From Anaeramoeba flamelloides (Eukaryota; Metamonada; Anaeramoebidae): DNA of 64,000 nt. The notes beneath the pieces were generated by a model. That model saw only the letters and a program-made list of their open reading frames with translations, was not told where the DNA came from and searched no databases. Shown in pieces: positions 52,063-64,000 of the stretch. The position numbers and the translations under genes were made by a program. The stretch spans positions 1,674,001-1,738,000 of the forward strand of contig JANTQA010000010.1 in NCBI GenBank assembly GCA_027625915.1, given 5' to 3'. Positions within the stretch are counted from its first letter, which is position 1, and each line of letters starts with the position of its first letter.

Positions 52063-52235
52063 ACTGATATTAAATTATAAACTGGAAAAATTTTTCACTT
52101 ACTTTCAATTTCCTTTTTCAAAGAATCCAAAAACTTCAGTTTACTTACTTCTTTCTGAACCTTACTTCGGCAAGAAAAATCTGGAAAAAGAAGTGAAATT
52201 TTTTTCCCATTTATAATTCAAATACCATTTATATA
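52063..52235. mobile_element. Foldback element, family L, unit 3
   Basis: Arms ACTGATATTAAATTATAAAC and CCCATTTATAATTCAAATAC, with inner blocks CACTTACTTTCAATTTCC and GGAAAAAGAAGTGAAA. The right end is truncated at ACCAT compared with unit 4. Confidence 0.5.
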
Positions 52236-52507
52236 ACAAAAACAAAAATAAACAACCCAAATAATAAAAATTTTGATTTTAGTAACCATATTAAAAGGAC
52301 CAATTACACTTCGAAGTTAAACCAAAATCTTAAATCAGGCCTTTATCAAAAAAAAAAAAATTCTTATTATTTCTTCTTTTATTTTCCACATACAATATTT
52401 TATCAAAATCAAGAATTTTTTCTTCATATTTAGGAATCAGTCTTTGCAGAAAAATCAATTCAAGGTAATTATTAATTACTTTTTAAAAAATATTTTTGAA
52501 TTCTGGT

Positions 52508-52694
52508 ATACTGGTATTTTATTTCCAAATGGGAAAGAATTTTCACTTCCTTTTTCCATATTTTTTTTTATAAATACAGTTCTCAAAGAAATTGTTTACA
52601 ATTGGAAGCATTCGATCTGTATTCTCTTAAAAAAGAGAAATTGAAAAATATAGTAAAAAAAAAATCCTGTTTATAATTCAAATACCAGTAATTT
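52508..52694. mobile_element. Foldback element, family L, unit 4
   Basis: The clearest unit: it begins ACTGGTATTTTATTTCCAAA and ends GTTTATAATTCAAATACCAGT. The interior includes CACTTCCTTTTTCC on one arm. A short open frame across it (52444-52644) has no recognisable product. Confidence 0.55.
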
Positions 52695-53333
52695 CTAATT
52701 ATTCGGTGTTTAGAGCTTTAAATTTTTTATTGGCTCCAATTCATCAGGATTTTGATGATTTGTAAATTTTTTTTTTTTGAATTAGAGATGGAAAATTTAT
52801 TTTTTTGATTCGCTAATTAGTAAAAAACTGAAACTAACACTATTTTTTTGAGTAGATTCAACTTGTTTTTGAACCAAGATGTATCAAAAAGTTTTTTACA
52901 ACAATAATTATTGTTAATAAAATATTCTTTTTTTTGCAAAAATTTTTACTTTAAAAAAAAAGCATAAAACCAATATTGGTTCAACTTTCATAACAAAATA
53001 TTACCTTCAACAAAACCAAATTATTATTTTTCGGGTTATCAAATGGATCAAATTTGATTCTTATTTCCTCAAAGTGTTAAATGATCAAAGTTTAAATTAG
53101 AATTTTTTTTTTTTATAATAAATTAAACATATTATTAATTCCCTTTTAGAATTGAAAAACTTTGAGGGTTTTCCACATCGTATATTAAAATTTTTTTGTC
53201 AAAGAGAAAAGAAAATTCATAAAGATCTATTATTTTTCAAAAATGAGGGAGTATTTTTTAAAAATAAACATTAAAAAAAATTAATTCATCTAAATTTATA
53301 ACCAAAACAAAAACTCTTTTTAAGTTGAGTATA

Positions 53334-53508
53334 TTGCTATTATTTGAATTCTAAAGGGGACATAATTTTCACTTCTTTTTCCAAATTTTTCGAACCAAAA
53401 AGAGTTTTCAAGAAGTAAATTGTAATTTGTGTATCTATATACTATTTGAAAAAAGGAAATTGAAAATGAAGTTCAAAAAATTCCTCTTTATAATTAAAAT
53501 ACAGGTAT
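53334..53508. mobile_element. Foldback element, family L, unit 5
   Basis: Arms GCTATTATTTGAATTCTAAA and CTTTATAATTAAAATACAGG, with CACTTCTTTTTCC inside the left arm and GGAAATTGAAAATGAAG inside the right. More diverged than unit 4. Confidence 0.45.
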
Positions 53509-53814
53509 GTTTCCTCTCAAAAAATCTTTAGTGTTATATGTGGTTGGGTAACGTTTTTGACAAATTTTGTCTCACTACCACTTTTTAACTTTTTCGCTCC
53601 AAAAAGTTGACAAAAGTCCGAAATCTTCGCTTTAAAAAAAAAACCAAAAATCAAAAAAAGACTTTAAAATTTATTTTAGCAAAAACAATCAATAAATTGT
53701 AAAACAATTATGATACACCATCATTTTGTGGGTTCTATTTGATTTCTAAATCTAAAAATATTACAGTTTATTTTGCAAATCTAATATACAAATTATTTCA
53801 TTTCTCAAGAATGT

Positions 53815-54348
53815 TTAGTTATTATTTCGAGAGATATGTCGGTAGTGTTGTATTTTTTTTAAATCTTTATTGAATTCAATTTCTTGTCTGTGTTTTCTTC
53901 TTGCGATTCGTTTTAACTGTAAAGGGGAAAATAATTGCTTTTGAGATTGTGGGTTGCTTTTTTGGATGGATTTCCTTAAATTGCTGGTTTTTTCATAGAT
54001 GGCATTTTTGCTAACTTTTGGGAAGGAAATGAAATGAAAGCCAGAATAGTTCGTGGTTTGGCTTTTGTGTCTTTTTGTTCTTTCTTTTTGTTCGTGCACC
54101 AAGCTGCTGCACATATCAATTTCTTTTTGGAGTTTTGCTAAAAAATCCAGTCCTTCTTTGAGAACCGATTCTTTTTTGTTGTTCTCGGAAATTTCAGGAT
54201 CTGTTGCAGATGTCAGTTCGGAAAAAAATGTGTCAACAGAAACATTTTCAAAGTTGGTGATGGCTTCAAAAGTCTCAGGATTTATTTGTAATCCTAATTC
54301 TTGAAGTTCAAATAGTTTGTTAGAAAAATTAAGTGTTGATGCACTCAT
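53815..54348 (-). CDS. Unidentified 177-residue protein, MOZART2-like N-terminus possible
   Basis: A single-exon frame starting MSASTLNFSNKLFELQELGL and ending in a basic tail. The first 45 residues (KLFELQELGLQINPETFEAI, later NVSVDTFFSELTSA) recall the MOZART2 core, in which ELxELxxxxGxxIDPxVFKIL is followed by NVxPxAVFQML; MOZART2 helps recruit gamma-tubulin complexes. The similarity is short and was judged by eye. The middle is a helical segment (LKEGLDFLAKLQKEIDMCSS) and the C-terminal half is rich in Lys, Arg, Ser and Gln. Its base composition and lack of low-complexity Lys/Asn runs set it apart from the AT-rich surroundings, supporting a real gene. No intron is needed. The upstream flank (after 54348) is AT-rich with no identified signals. 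Confidence 0.72.
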   Translation of the reverse strand: MSASTLNFSNKLFELQELGLQINPETFEAITNFENVSVDTFFSELTSATDPEISENNKKESVLKEGLDFLAKLQKEIDMCSSLVHEQKERTKRHKSQTTNYSGFHFISFPKVSKNAIYEKTSNLRKSIQKSNPQSQKQLFSPLQLKRIARRKHRQEIEFNKDLKKIQHYRHISRNNN

Positions 54349-57300
54349 TATATTTTATTTTTAAAAATTTAAAGTATAAAAAAATAAATTTTTCAAGATG
54401 CAAAAGTGTGAAAAAAAGTAATTATTAATTATGATTAATCTTTTTTTGATAATAACCACCCCCCTAGGCTCCCGTTTCTTTCAGCGATACAATTTTTCTA
54501 AAAGTATTTCTAAAAAATATAATTCGATCAGATTATCTTCACTTTATTTTTTTTTCTAAGAGATGGCAAAAGTTTCAAAAAATGAAAACACGTTAAATTA
54601 AAAATGGGAATAAATAATTCCAGAACAGTTTATAATTTTACAAAAAGATTTTTATCAAAAACGTAATGTAACTTAAAAAATCCAATAACCAATCAGATAC
54701 CCTTTATTTAAATTGTACAAAACTGAAATACCACTTTTTCCGTCCAACTTCATTTTCTATTTGTTGGAAAAAAAGAAGCAGATTTTTTTTTTTGTCAACA
54801 AAATCCCTTTTCAAGAATTTTAATTTATTTGATGTGCGATATTTATTTTCCTTTTTGATCAACACAATTCCAAGAAGGTTCATTATTTTGAAAATTCAAA
54901 GGAAATTTTCCATCAACCAAATTACTTGATGGAAGGGACTTATTTTTTTAATTTACACTCAAAATTCAACATTTGTATTAAATAATCTCGAGACTAACAA
55001 TAATGACAGGAAGAAGAAATGAAATTCTAATCAAAAAGGGGTATAAAGAGGTTCAAATGGTTGACACAGTCAACAATAAAGAGATTATATTTTCAAATCT
55101 AGTCAATTTTAATATGGTTAACATTTTGTGACACATTTTAAAAGAAAATTTTTCATCCATTTTCGAAAGTTGTTACAGATCAAAATGAACATAAATTTTA
55201 AAATGACCCTCTCAAATCAATTAAAAACTGAAGCCCCTTTAAATGATAATGTTTCTTCTTTCTTGAGTTTTGGGATAAAAGGGATAATAGCTATTTAAGG
55301 ATTTCATAAAGTAAAAACCCAGAATGAATTTCTCAAGTCTTATTAGTTTATCAAAATACGCCAAGTTAAACACCTGTCATACACCCTGAACTCTATGGGG
55401 TTCTAAATGTGAATAAAATCCAAAATAGTGATTGTAGGATGAAGTTTCTAAATAGATTTTTAATCCAAATAATTCACTGTTGAAAAAATCATATTTCCGA
55501 ACATTTCTTTGTATTTGAGTGAAATTTGGGGGAAATACAAATTTAATTTTTTTCGTCAAATCATAAAGCTTAAGAGTTGAGGTATTACTTAACAACACTC
55601 TCTCTATTTGTTCCGTTGAAACTTGAAATAAATTTCTTACTTGGAAATGACTGACAAAATTATTACTAGTATTTTCCCATGAAAATAAGAAAATTTGTAG
55701 TTCTTATTCCAAAATATTTTTTGAATCGTTCAAGAAGTTAAAGAAAACCCAAAGATCTTTACAACATCTTTTTGAAATGATATTTTTAAACAATAAATTA
55801 AATTTCTTTAGATCACCTGAAGACAAAATTTTTTTCTCGGCTATATTGATTGTTGGCGTTATAATTAATAATCGTTTTGGAAATTGAAATAACAATTTTA
55901 ATTTATTACTTGGAAAATATCAGTGAATTAAATTTAATTTACCCTTCTTATTTTTTGATAGTACCTTTTAATAAATTTCCGAAACTTCTATTTGTTGAAA
56001 TATAAAAGGAAAAAAAATTTCATCAAACAATGCTAGTTTCCAACTTATAAAATTTAATAATCGATAAAGAAAAGCTTAGACTCTTAATTTTCCTTTTTTA
56101 GAAATGGGAACTTTTATATTTTATTTTTTAGTTCTGTATAAACGATTTTTTTGGAAAGCTGAATGAAAATGTTATTCTTTTTATTTTGGAATTAACAGTA
56201 TTCTCTTTGGCTAACTTGAATTTATAATCTTTAAAAAAAAAGAACGATTTTTAGTTTTGGAATAATTTTGAAAATTTCTATTTTTTCTGATAAAAAATTT
56301 TTTTCTTCGGAATATAACTCGAAATCTATTTGAATACTACAGATTTTAAAACACGAGAGCTTTTTGATTTGGTTAATTTCATATATTTTAATCATTATTT
56401 AAAACCAAAATTATAAATTAAAGATTTTTTTGTTTATTTTTTTTTTTTTTTTTCATAAAAAATTGAAGAATTAAAATGATTGATAATAACAGTTTTTGAT
56501 AAATTTAAATCAGTGTCTGAAAATTTTTACTTCTTTTCCCATTTTACAAATTTTTTCCCAAAAGTGGAATAAAACTTTTTAATTGATGAAATTTTCAGAA
56601 ACTTTGTAAAATCAGTGGATCAAAAGATTCCTTCTCTTGAGTAATTTTTTAAAATTTGAGCTATTACACTTTCCAAAAAATGGAAATTGACCTCTAATTT
56701 TAGTACATTTATTTGAATTTGTTAATATCAGTAAAATTTTTCTGTAATTTCTAATATATTAAATTTAGCGAAATTCATAAGTAAAATATAAATTTTTTTT
56801 TTAAATAAAGTTCTGACTATAAAATTTTTCAAAAATGGGAAAAATCTATATACTATCAAAAGAGATTCGTCTACATCAGTGTAGTCTAAAATTAAAGTAT
56901 TTTATTTCTAAAGGTAAAGTGTATTAGTGATCCATAATTTATGATCAAAAAGATAATTAGTATCAATTCCAGTTCAAAACAAGTGGTTTCGAAAATTAGA
57001 ATTAATTGTACTAAAGGAAAGAAATGTAGGGTATGAACTATTTGTCAGTTAACTCTAGAAAATTGTTTTTAAAAACATGATTATACAATTATTTTTACAA
57101 AGACTCATGACTCTTTTACAATACTGGAAAAATCAAATTGACCCTATCAAATTTTTTTTTACTCAATGTTGAATAAGGAAGAGGCTTATTAAATCCCTTA
57201 AAGTGGAAATGTTAATTGATATTATTAATATTATCTTGTTTTTTTCTTCACAAATTTTAACCAAAATATACTGATAAATTTGAAAAAATTTCTAAAAATT

Positions 57301-60300
57301 CATTGCTTCATTTTCCTTTTTAAATCTTTTTTTAATCATTTTGAATATAGCATTCTATTGGCTTAAATGCGAAAAAACTTTGTAAAATTAGTTGTTACTT
57401 CAAAATTTTCTTACTCTCGAGAGTTGTTTTCAAATTTGAGTGACATAGATTTGAAAAAGGGAAATTGAACTAAAAAGTTCAACAAATCAATTTGAATTTA
57501 TCAGTAATGTAACTTGAAACAAAAAGTTTCATTTATGAATAGGAAAATCCCTAAAAACCTATGTTCAATAAGGTACGGTTTTTTCAATCCTAAAAAAGAT
57601 AATTTCTAATTTATTTTGTGAAGATCCTTGTGTTTTTTTTAAACCCTTCTTAAAAATATAATAACAACCTTATATAAAAATTATTATTCTTAATAAAAAA
57701 ATAACTAAAAATACATTTTTCAAGTTAAAAGAACGAAAAATACTTTCTTAAAAGTACTATTTTTTTTGCAAAATAAAATCTCACAAAATTTTCAATCAGC
57801 ATTCCAAAAAAAAGGTTATAAAAACATGAAACATTTCAAATTTTCTAAATGTGTGAAGAAGCTAAGATCATTAATTTTCTCTTTAGAATTGTAGAATTTT
57901 ATAGAATTATTTTAATTCTTAGACAGATCGTGTTTTTTTCCAAAGCTGAATGAAAATTTGGATCTTTTTACTTTACAATTAACAGTACTTTATTTTTGGC
58001 AAAAAAAAAAAAAAAATTGACAAATTGATTTTTACTTGTAAAAAAGCAGTAAATTTTCGAATTGTTTAATATTGTCCCCCCCCCCCCCCTTATTAAAGAA
58101 CAAAAACCAAGTACAAAAAATAGATTGAATGATTGGTAGTTAATAGAAAGTTAATTAGCAAATTAAAGAAAAATAATAAAAATTGACAATTTTTCAAATT
58201 TGGAATTTTAATTGTAAATATTAGTGAAATTTGAGGCGGAATTCAGTTTTTAGGTTGATATTTTTATTCCAATTCACCGAATTTGGCTTTGGAAGATTAA
58301 AAACCCGTAGTAATTAAGTTCAGGGAATTATATATATACATAGATCAGAGATAAATGAGAAAAATCAGAAATCAAAAATGTTCCCTTTCACTACCATTTT
58401 GGTATTGAAAAGAGATTTTTTTTTTTTAATAATGGTTAGTTACATGATGATAAATTGGAAATGGTAGAAATTAAAACTTTTACTAATTATCCACAAATGT
58501 TTTCATTCTTCAAATTGTACCAACAGAGAAAAATTTAATTTCTCACAATTTTACTTTTTCATTCTCAGAATTAATAATTATATAATTTTTAATCCTTTTA
58601 TTTACAACTAAACTAAAAGTCAAAAAAAATAATTATTAAGTGACCAATGGTTCTTATAAATATAAACTGTTATTTTCCAATTATTAAATTCACATTTTTA
58701 TTTCAATTTTACTAAATGATTATTAATTTCTACTGTTACATTCAAATTAACAGAGTAAAAAATTGTTTTCGAGTTAACTAAGGAAGTTTAAATAATTGTC
58801 TAAAAATATCATTTCTAAACATAGTAATAACGATCCTTGGGTTTTCTTCAACCTATAAACGAGAAAAAGATATATTAGAATGTGAACCAAAAATTTTCAT
58901 TTTTTAATTGGAAAATAATCATCAATATATTTCCCCCAAAGGCAATCTAGATTTTATTGATCTAATAATAGAATTAATACTGAAAATATAACCCATTTAT
59001 AAACAAGAGAAAATAGTTACCCTTTTAAAAGAAATTGATTTTTCTGAATTAATTTTAAGTCAAAAAGATCCAAATACCGTTTGTCGAGATATTTGGATCG
59101 AAAAAAGAAAAATAAAATATTTCAAAACATTTTTTTTATAAAACCCGACTTTTAGAGATTTGGGAAAGTTTGAATGAACATATTAAATTGTACCTTTGAT
59201 CTTTTTTAAAAAATATAATAAAAATAAATCAAATATTGAATACTTTAGATCGGAAAAAAAATATTATTTCTCTTTTTCTTAGATATTTTTACAAGTTGAA
59301 GAATTATTATCTTTGTAAAAAAAGCCAATGATCATCAAAAATGCCTTTGAAAAGACTTTAAATAACAATTAAATTATGAAATGAATATCTCCTTCTAAGA
59401 TTTATTTTTGTCAATCAATTAATTTTTTTGTTACATTTAATATTTATTTTTTTTTAATTTTGTTAATCTAACTATTTTTTATAGGAAAATCTTTAATTAA
59501 TATAAAAATCTCATAATAAAATTTATTTATCTTGGAATTAATATTGAAATAATTTTAGATTTATGAAATAATATGTCCGTAATAAAATTAAGCACTATTT
59601 TTTTCTGATTAATATTTTTCGAAATATAGCTTATAACTTAATTCAATTATTCACTGGGATATTTTTTTTTTAGTATAAAAACACTCAACTTTTGAATATT
59701 GAAAATATTTTTTGAAATTACTGTGTACTTTTTTGTTTTTTTTTGATAAATTGGGGTTGTGAAAATTTTAAAATCAAAGAATAAGTTAATAAACTCTTTT
59801 TCAGTCAAAGGGGCCCAGTTTTATTGAAGAAATCGAAGACATTCTATGAGTTTAATTCATTACTCTCATCAAAATAAAATTTCAATTTTTATATCAAAAT
59901 CATTTTTTCTCATTTTGTAAAATTTTTTTTTTTTGTTATTGACTTTTTGCTTTTGTTTTTTGCTTTTTGCTTTTTTTTTTTTTTTTTAAAAAATTAACTT
60001 TGATAAAAAAAATGTTTGAAAAACGAAATGACCTTAAGAAAAGTTAATCTTTGTATGTTCTTATAAAATTCATACATTTACAAGTAAAAAATCTTATTAT
60101 CAACGATTTTAATTTCCTAAAGAAATTGAGAATTTTGCACTAGACGTTCCAATGAATGGGGAACAAAAAATTTTTTAACATTTTTTTTTTTTTTTGAAAT
60201 TTATGGTTTTTTCAGGTATTTCTTTTATAATTATGAACTCTTACAGCCGTTTCAACTCAGGTGTGAATCGGCAACTTCTCATTCAACTTTTTGAAACCTT

Positions 60301-63300
60301 TGAAAGCCATTTCAAATAATTTCAAATTATTTCAAATCATTTAAAATTATTTTAAGTAATTTTAAAATTATTTTAGTTGCAAATGATTGAATTTGAAGAT
60401 CCACCAAAACTCACTTCTTTTGAGCAGACACAGTTTTACCAACTCTTGTATCCCATTACAAATTACTTTTCAATTTATAATTTTTAAAAAAATTGATTTC
60501 AATTTGTAGGTTTCATTTCTCTAAGTATTTCAAACAAAAGAAGACAGTTTTGGTGGATCTTCAAATTCAATCATTTGCAACTAAAATAATTTTAAAATTA
60601 CTTAAAATAATTTTAAATGATTTGAAATAATTTGAAATTATTTGAAATGGCTTTCAAAGGTTTCAAAAAGTTGAATGAGAAGTTGCCGATTCACACCTGA
60701 GTTGAAACGGCTGTATATGAAGTTTATTATTTCTCATATTTCTAAATAATCTAAGTTTGGTTGATTCTTAAAAATAAAGTGACTTTTTCATTTTTGGCTG
60801 GGCCACTTTGAGTGAAATGGAGTTTATATTTAAATAGAATACTTTTCAGATAGTTTTTCTTTTTAGTTTAACTTTTTTTTTAATTTTACCATTTAAAAAT
60901 AAAAAAAACATTTAAAGACCTAATTAGTTCCTTTTTTGAAAATAAAATTCGAAGAATTTAGCATTTGTTTTGGTAAACGGGTTAAAATAGGATAGTGTAT
61001 CTAAAAAAAATACATAATTTCAAGTGTGAATTCAATGATTATTGCAAAAAATTTTTTTAAGAAAAAGTTAAATGGTAACTTTATTTATTTTTATTATTTC
61101 ATTTAGTTTTTTCAATTTTTTTATTGGAAGGTATTCGATCAGTTTTCCATTTTTATTGTTTTTTGGGTCTTAGGGACATATACAGTCAGTTCCACTTTTA
61201 AGGCACAAACTTTCAACGAAATTTAAGGCACAAAAAAATCTCAAATTAAGGCACAAAATTTGTAATTTTTTTTTTTTACAATTTATTTTACTAGAATCGA
61301 AATTTTGTGACTTTAATTTGAGATTTTTTTGTGCCTTAAATTTCGTTGAAAGTTTGTGCCTTAAAAGTGAAACTGACTGTATTCAAAATTTTTCTTTTAT
61401 TTTTTTTTTGAAATTTTTTGAGAGAATTTAAAACTTAAAAGTACAAATATAATTTTTGATAAACAATCACATATTTCAATACCAGTGGGTGGTATTGTAG
61501 GATTAATCCATTTATTGAATGATTCATAAAAATTAATGATGAAAAAATATTTATCAGTTTCAATAACAACCTTTTAGTTCAAGGGATGAAAGAAAAATTT
61601 TTATATCAAAATAAAAAATCAATTTATATTTATTGAAAATTAAATACAGTCTTTTTAAAGCTACTTTGATTTTTTTTTTTCAATATCAAATTTTGATGGT
61701 AATATAAATTTTAAAATCTATGAATATGAGGATAATAAAGCTAACTATGAAAAAAAAATTCCTAAATGAGTTAATATTCAAGAATTTTTTCTGATTTTCA
61801 AAAAAATAAAATTTAAGAACCCAAAATGACCTAAACAACAAAAATTCATTGATAAACCACATAAAATTTACTCTTAAAAAAATGAATTATTTTTGATCTT
61901 AACAGAAAATTATTCATATCAACTTATTTATGAAAAAAAATTTATTCAATATGAACTTTCCTATTCTTATATTCTTAGATTTAAAAATCAATATCATCGA
62001 TCAAAATTTGAAATTGAAAAAAAAATTCACGGTAACCTTGGAACAGCTGTCATCATAAATTGAAAAGGAGTATTTTGGTGAATAACTTGAAAATACAAAA
62101 ACAGAATTTAGTTTTTGAAAATTGAAATGAAACATTTGTTCAGTGACCATATTGCAGTGCTATTGTTATTTGGGTATTTATTTTAAAATCTATTAATCCC
62201 ACAAATCACCAAAAACAATTGATTTTTGGAATTTTGACAGAATTCCCTTTAATGAAAACAAATATAATCAAATCAAATAAACGATATGAGAAATTAGTAT
62301 TCGGTCTGGGGTTGTAGTATAAAAAAAATTTTTGTTGCAAAAAAAAAAAAAAAAATCTTTTTCTTGTGATCAAATAAAAAAACACAAAAAAATTAATTTT
62401 TTCCCCTTATTTTGAATTTGTAAGTGAAATTTTTTTCTGCTTGTTGAATTTGTCTATTTAAATCTACGTCACTTAAATTTAATTGGTAGTAATCAAGCAC
62501 GTCGTCCATTTCTTGCAATATTAACTCGATGTCATCATCAGCTGTCCAAGGCCCAATTTTGGAAGTGTATAGGTAGCGAACCAATGTTACGATTGTTTCT
62601 GGTGACTTTCCGGAATAGTCCTTAATTTCGTTTACTTCTTCTTCAACATTTAAGATCAGATCGCGGTATGTCTTGGATCGTGCAATGAGGATCAATTTGT
62701 GAATTTTAATTTCCTCGACTTCGGGCTCTTCTTCATCGACGTCTTCTTCAACAATAATCTTGAAGTCCTTGCTCTTTTCGTCCCTGTACATCGCCAGAAG
62801 GTCCTTGTTTAATGACTCTCTACTATTGAGCTTCCCGATCAGCGAATTATCGAATTTCATCGAATCGATTGCCTTCGACAATTGCATATTTTGAGAAAAG
62901 GGAATTGTGCCACAATAAACGACAGAAAAGAATGCCTTTAATTCACTTTTGTCACAGTTCTTCATCTTTACAAGTAGCTCTTCGTATGTGAGTTTAATCT
63001 TTGGTAAGATTCTAAATTCGAGGAACAATTTGTGGAATTTTACCTTTTCACCATCAATTGATTCAATAATAGAATCAGACAACCACCCGTTATTGAACAG
63101 TTCCAAAAAGTCCTCTTCAACGTGATCGACAACAGGCAGGAGATCTGATTTATTAAAGCTTTGGATTTGTTGTAATAAACTTGAACGATTCATTTTGAAA
63201 GTATGTAAAAGAGAAAAAAATAAAATAATTAACTCGATTATTAATTAGTTGAAAGCCTTCTAATTATTTGAACAAAGTTTCCAATTGAAAGTTTGGATTT

Positions 63301-64000
63301 CGGTGTTAAGGTTTTCAACAGAAGTTGACTGTATTTTTTAAACTGAGATAAATGTCTCAAGTTTTGAGTTTTATTGAACATGCAAACTAAAAAAAAATCT
63401 TTTAGAAACCTTTTGTCAAAAATTTACAAATGAAAATAAAAATCTGATGAATACCAAGATTAGAACTAACTTTTCACATCTATTTTTGAAATGAATTTTT
63501 GTTCTTCAAAGTAAGATCGATTTTTTTCATTTTATAAGGTACAAAATCAAAACTTAACTATTTTCATTTTTTTCCAAACAATTTTATTTTTCCAAGTTGC
63601 AAAGAATTATTGTAATTTTTGATAAATTAAGTAGATTTTCTAAAATATGTTATTTCCAGAACTGAGTGGTTTCATTTTTAAGTGTATTTCGAAACACTTC
63701 CTTTCCAGGTATTAAGATTTCAATCTTCTTCAAAAGAAAATATTTTTTTTAAATAATTCATAATATGTTGAATTTATACTTTTCCATAAATGAAAAAAAG
63801 GATCAAACTTTTAAAAACAATAATTTCATTAATGAAAATAGAATTTAAAATTCAGTCTGTTCAATAACAATCATATTTTTTGCTTGGTTTTTCTATTTCA
63901 AGAGGCTGTAATTTTTTTATGAAATGGCTATTAAATTAAATAGTAGGGAAAAAAAAATCATTACATGAAAATAATCCCTGACAAGATTTTTAATTGTGAA

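Larger units (their letters stand above)
45863..53814. other. Long intergenic region with foldback cluster
   Basis: About 8 kb without a secure gene. It contains family-D copy 3 (47434-47629), repeat H copy 2 (about 49128-49208), a possible ZPR1-type zinc-finger fragment (51268-51498) and a cluster of at least five related short foldback elements (family L, 51589-53508). The rest is AT-rich sequence in which nothing was recognised. A 73-codon frame at 46108-46329 looks fortuitous. Confidence 0.6.

Overview
The window looks like nuclear DNA of a unicellular eukaryote. It is extremely AT-rich and gene-poor, with long homopolymer runs, spliceosomal introns and eukaryote-only genes (BSD-domain protein, SKP1, ribosomal protein eL22, RCC1/BTB proteins). 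The RCC1-BTB protein with acidic inserts, together with this composition, reminds me of free-living amoeboid metamonads such as Anaeramoeba. That placement is from memory and was not tested.

Seven protein-coding genes are supported; only the first is on the + strand. From left to right: a BSDC1-like BSD-domain gene (4285-10653, +, 3 exons); SKP1 (13372-18163, -, 3 exons); a five-exon gene of about 951 codons (21305-32696, -); a single-exon RCC1-BTB gene (38883-40712, -); ribosomal protein eL22 (44852-45862, -); a 177-residue protein with a faint MOZART2-like start (53815-54348, -); and a double-BTB protein (62393-63193, -). The exon models of the four spliced genes keep frame across every junction and give whole codon totals. 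All ten inferred donors begin GTAA. All ten acceptors end TAG or AAG, never CAG.

The most interesting gene is the one at 21305-32696. It joins an N-terminal helical domain resembling the MLKL four-helix bundle, a protein-kinase fold lacking the catalytic residues, and a C-terminal right-handed beta-helix (PbH1/CASH repeats as in FBXO11). The first two parts in that order are the layout of the animal necroptosis executor MLKL; the beta-helix tail is not part of that protein.

Four introns are 2.9-5.2 kb, against 80-356 bp for the other six, and they cut inside conserved domains. The long introns and the intergenic DNA hold many short, non-coding inverted-repeat DNA elements (families A, B, C, D, I, J, K, L here), degraded LINE reverse-transcriptase fragments, and older dispersed repeats (E, F, H). 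At 59.57-61.38 kb a nest is preserved: element C lies in B, B lies in A, and D abuts A. TA target duplications are visible, and related uninterrupted copies of A and B elsewhere in the window supply the empty sites. The 168-bp arms of C match perfectly, so it is probably the youngest insertion.

SKP1 and the two BTB-domain proteins are all plausible cullin-RING ubiquitin-ligase parts, but nothing shows that they act together. No tRNA, rRNA, CRISPR array or virus-like element was recognised.
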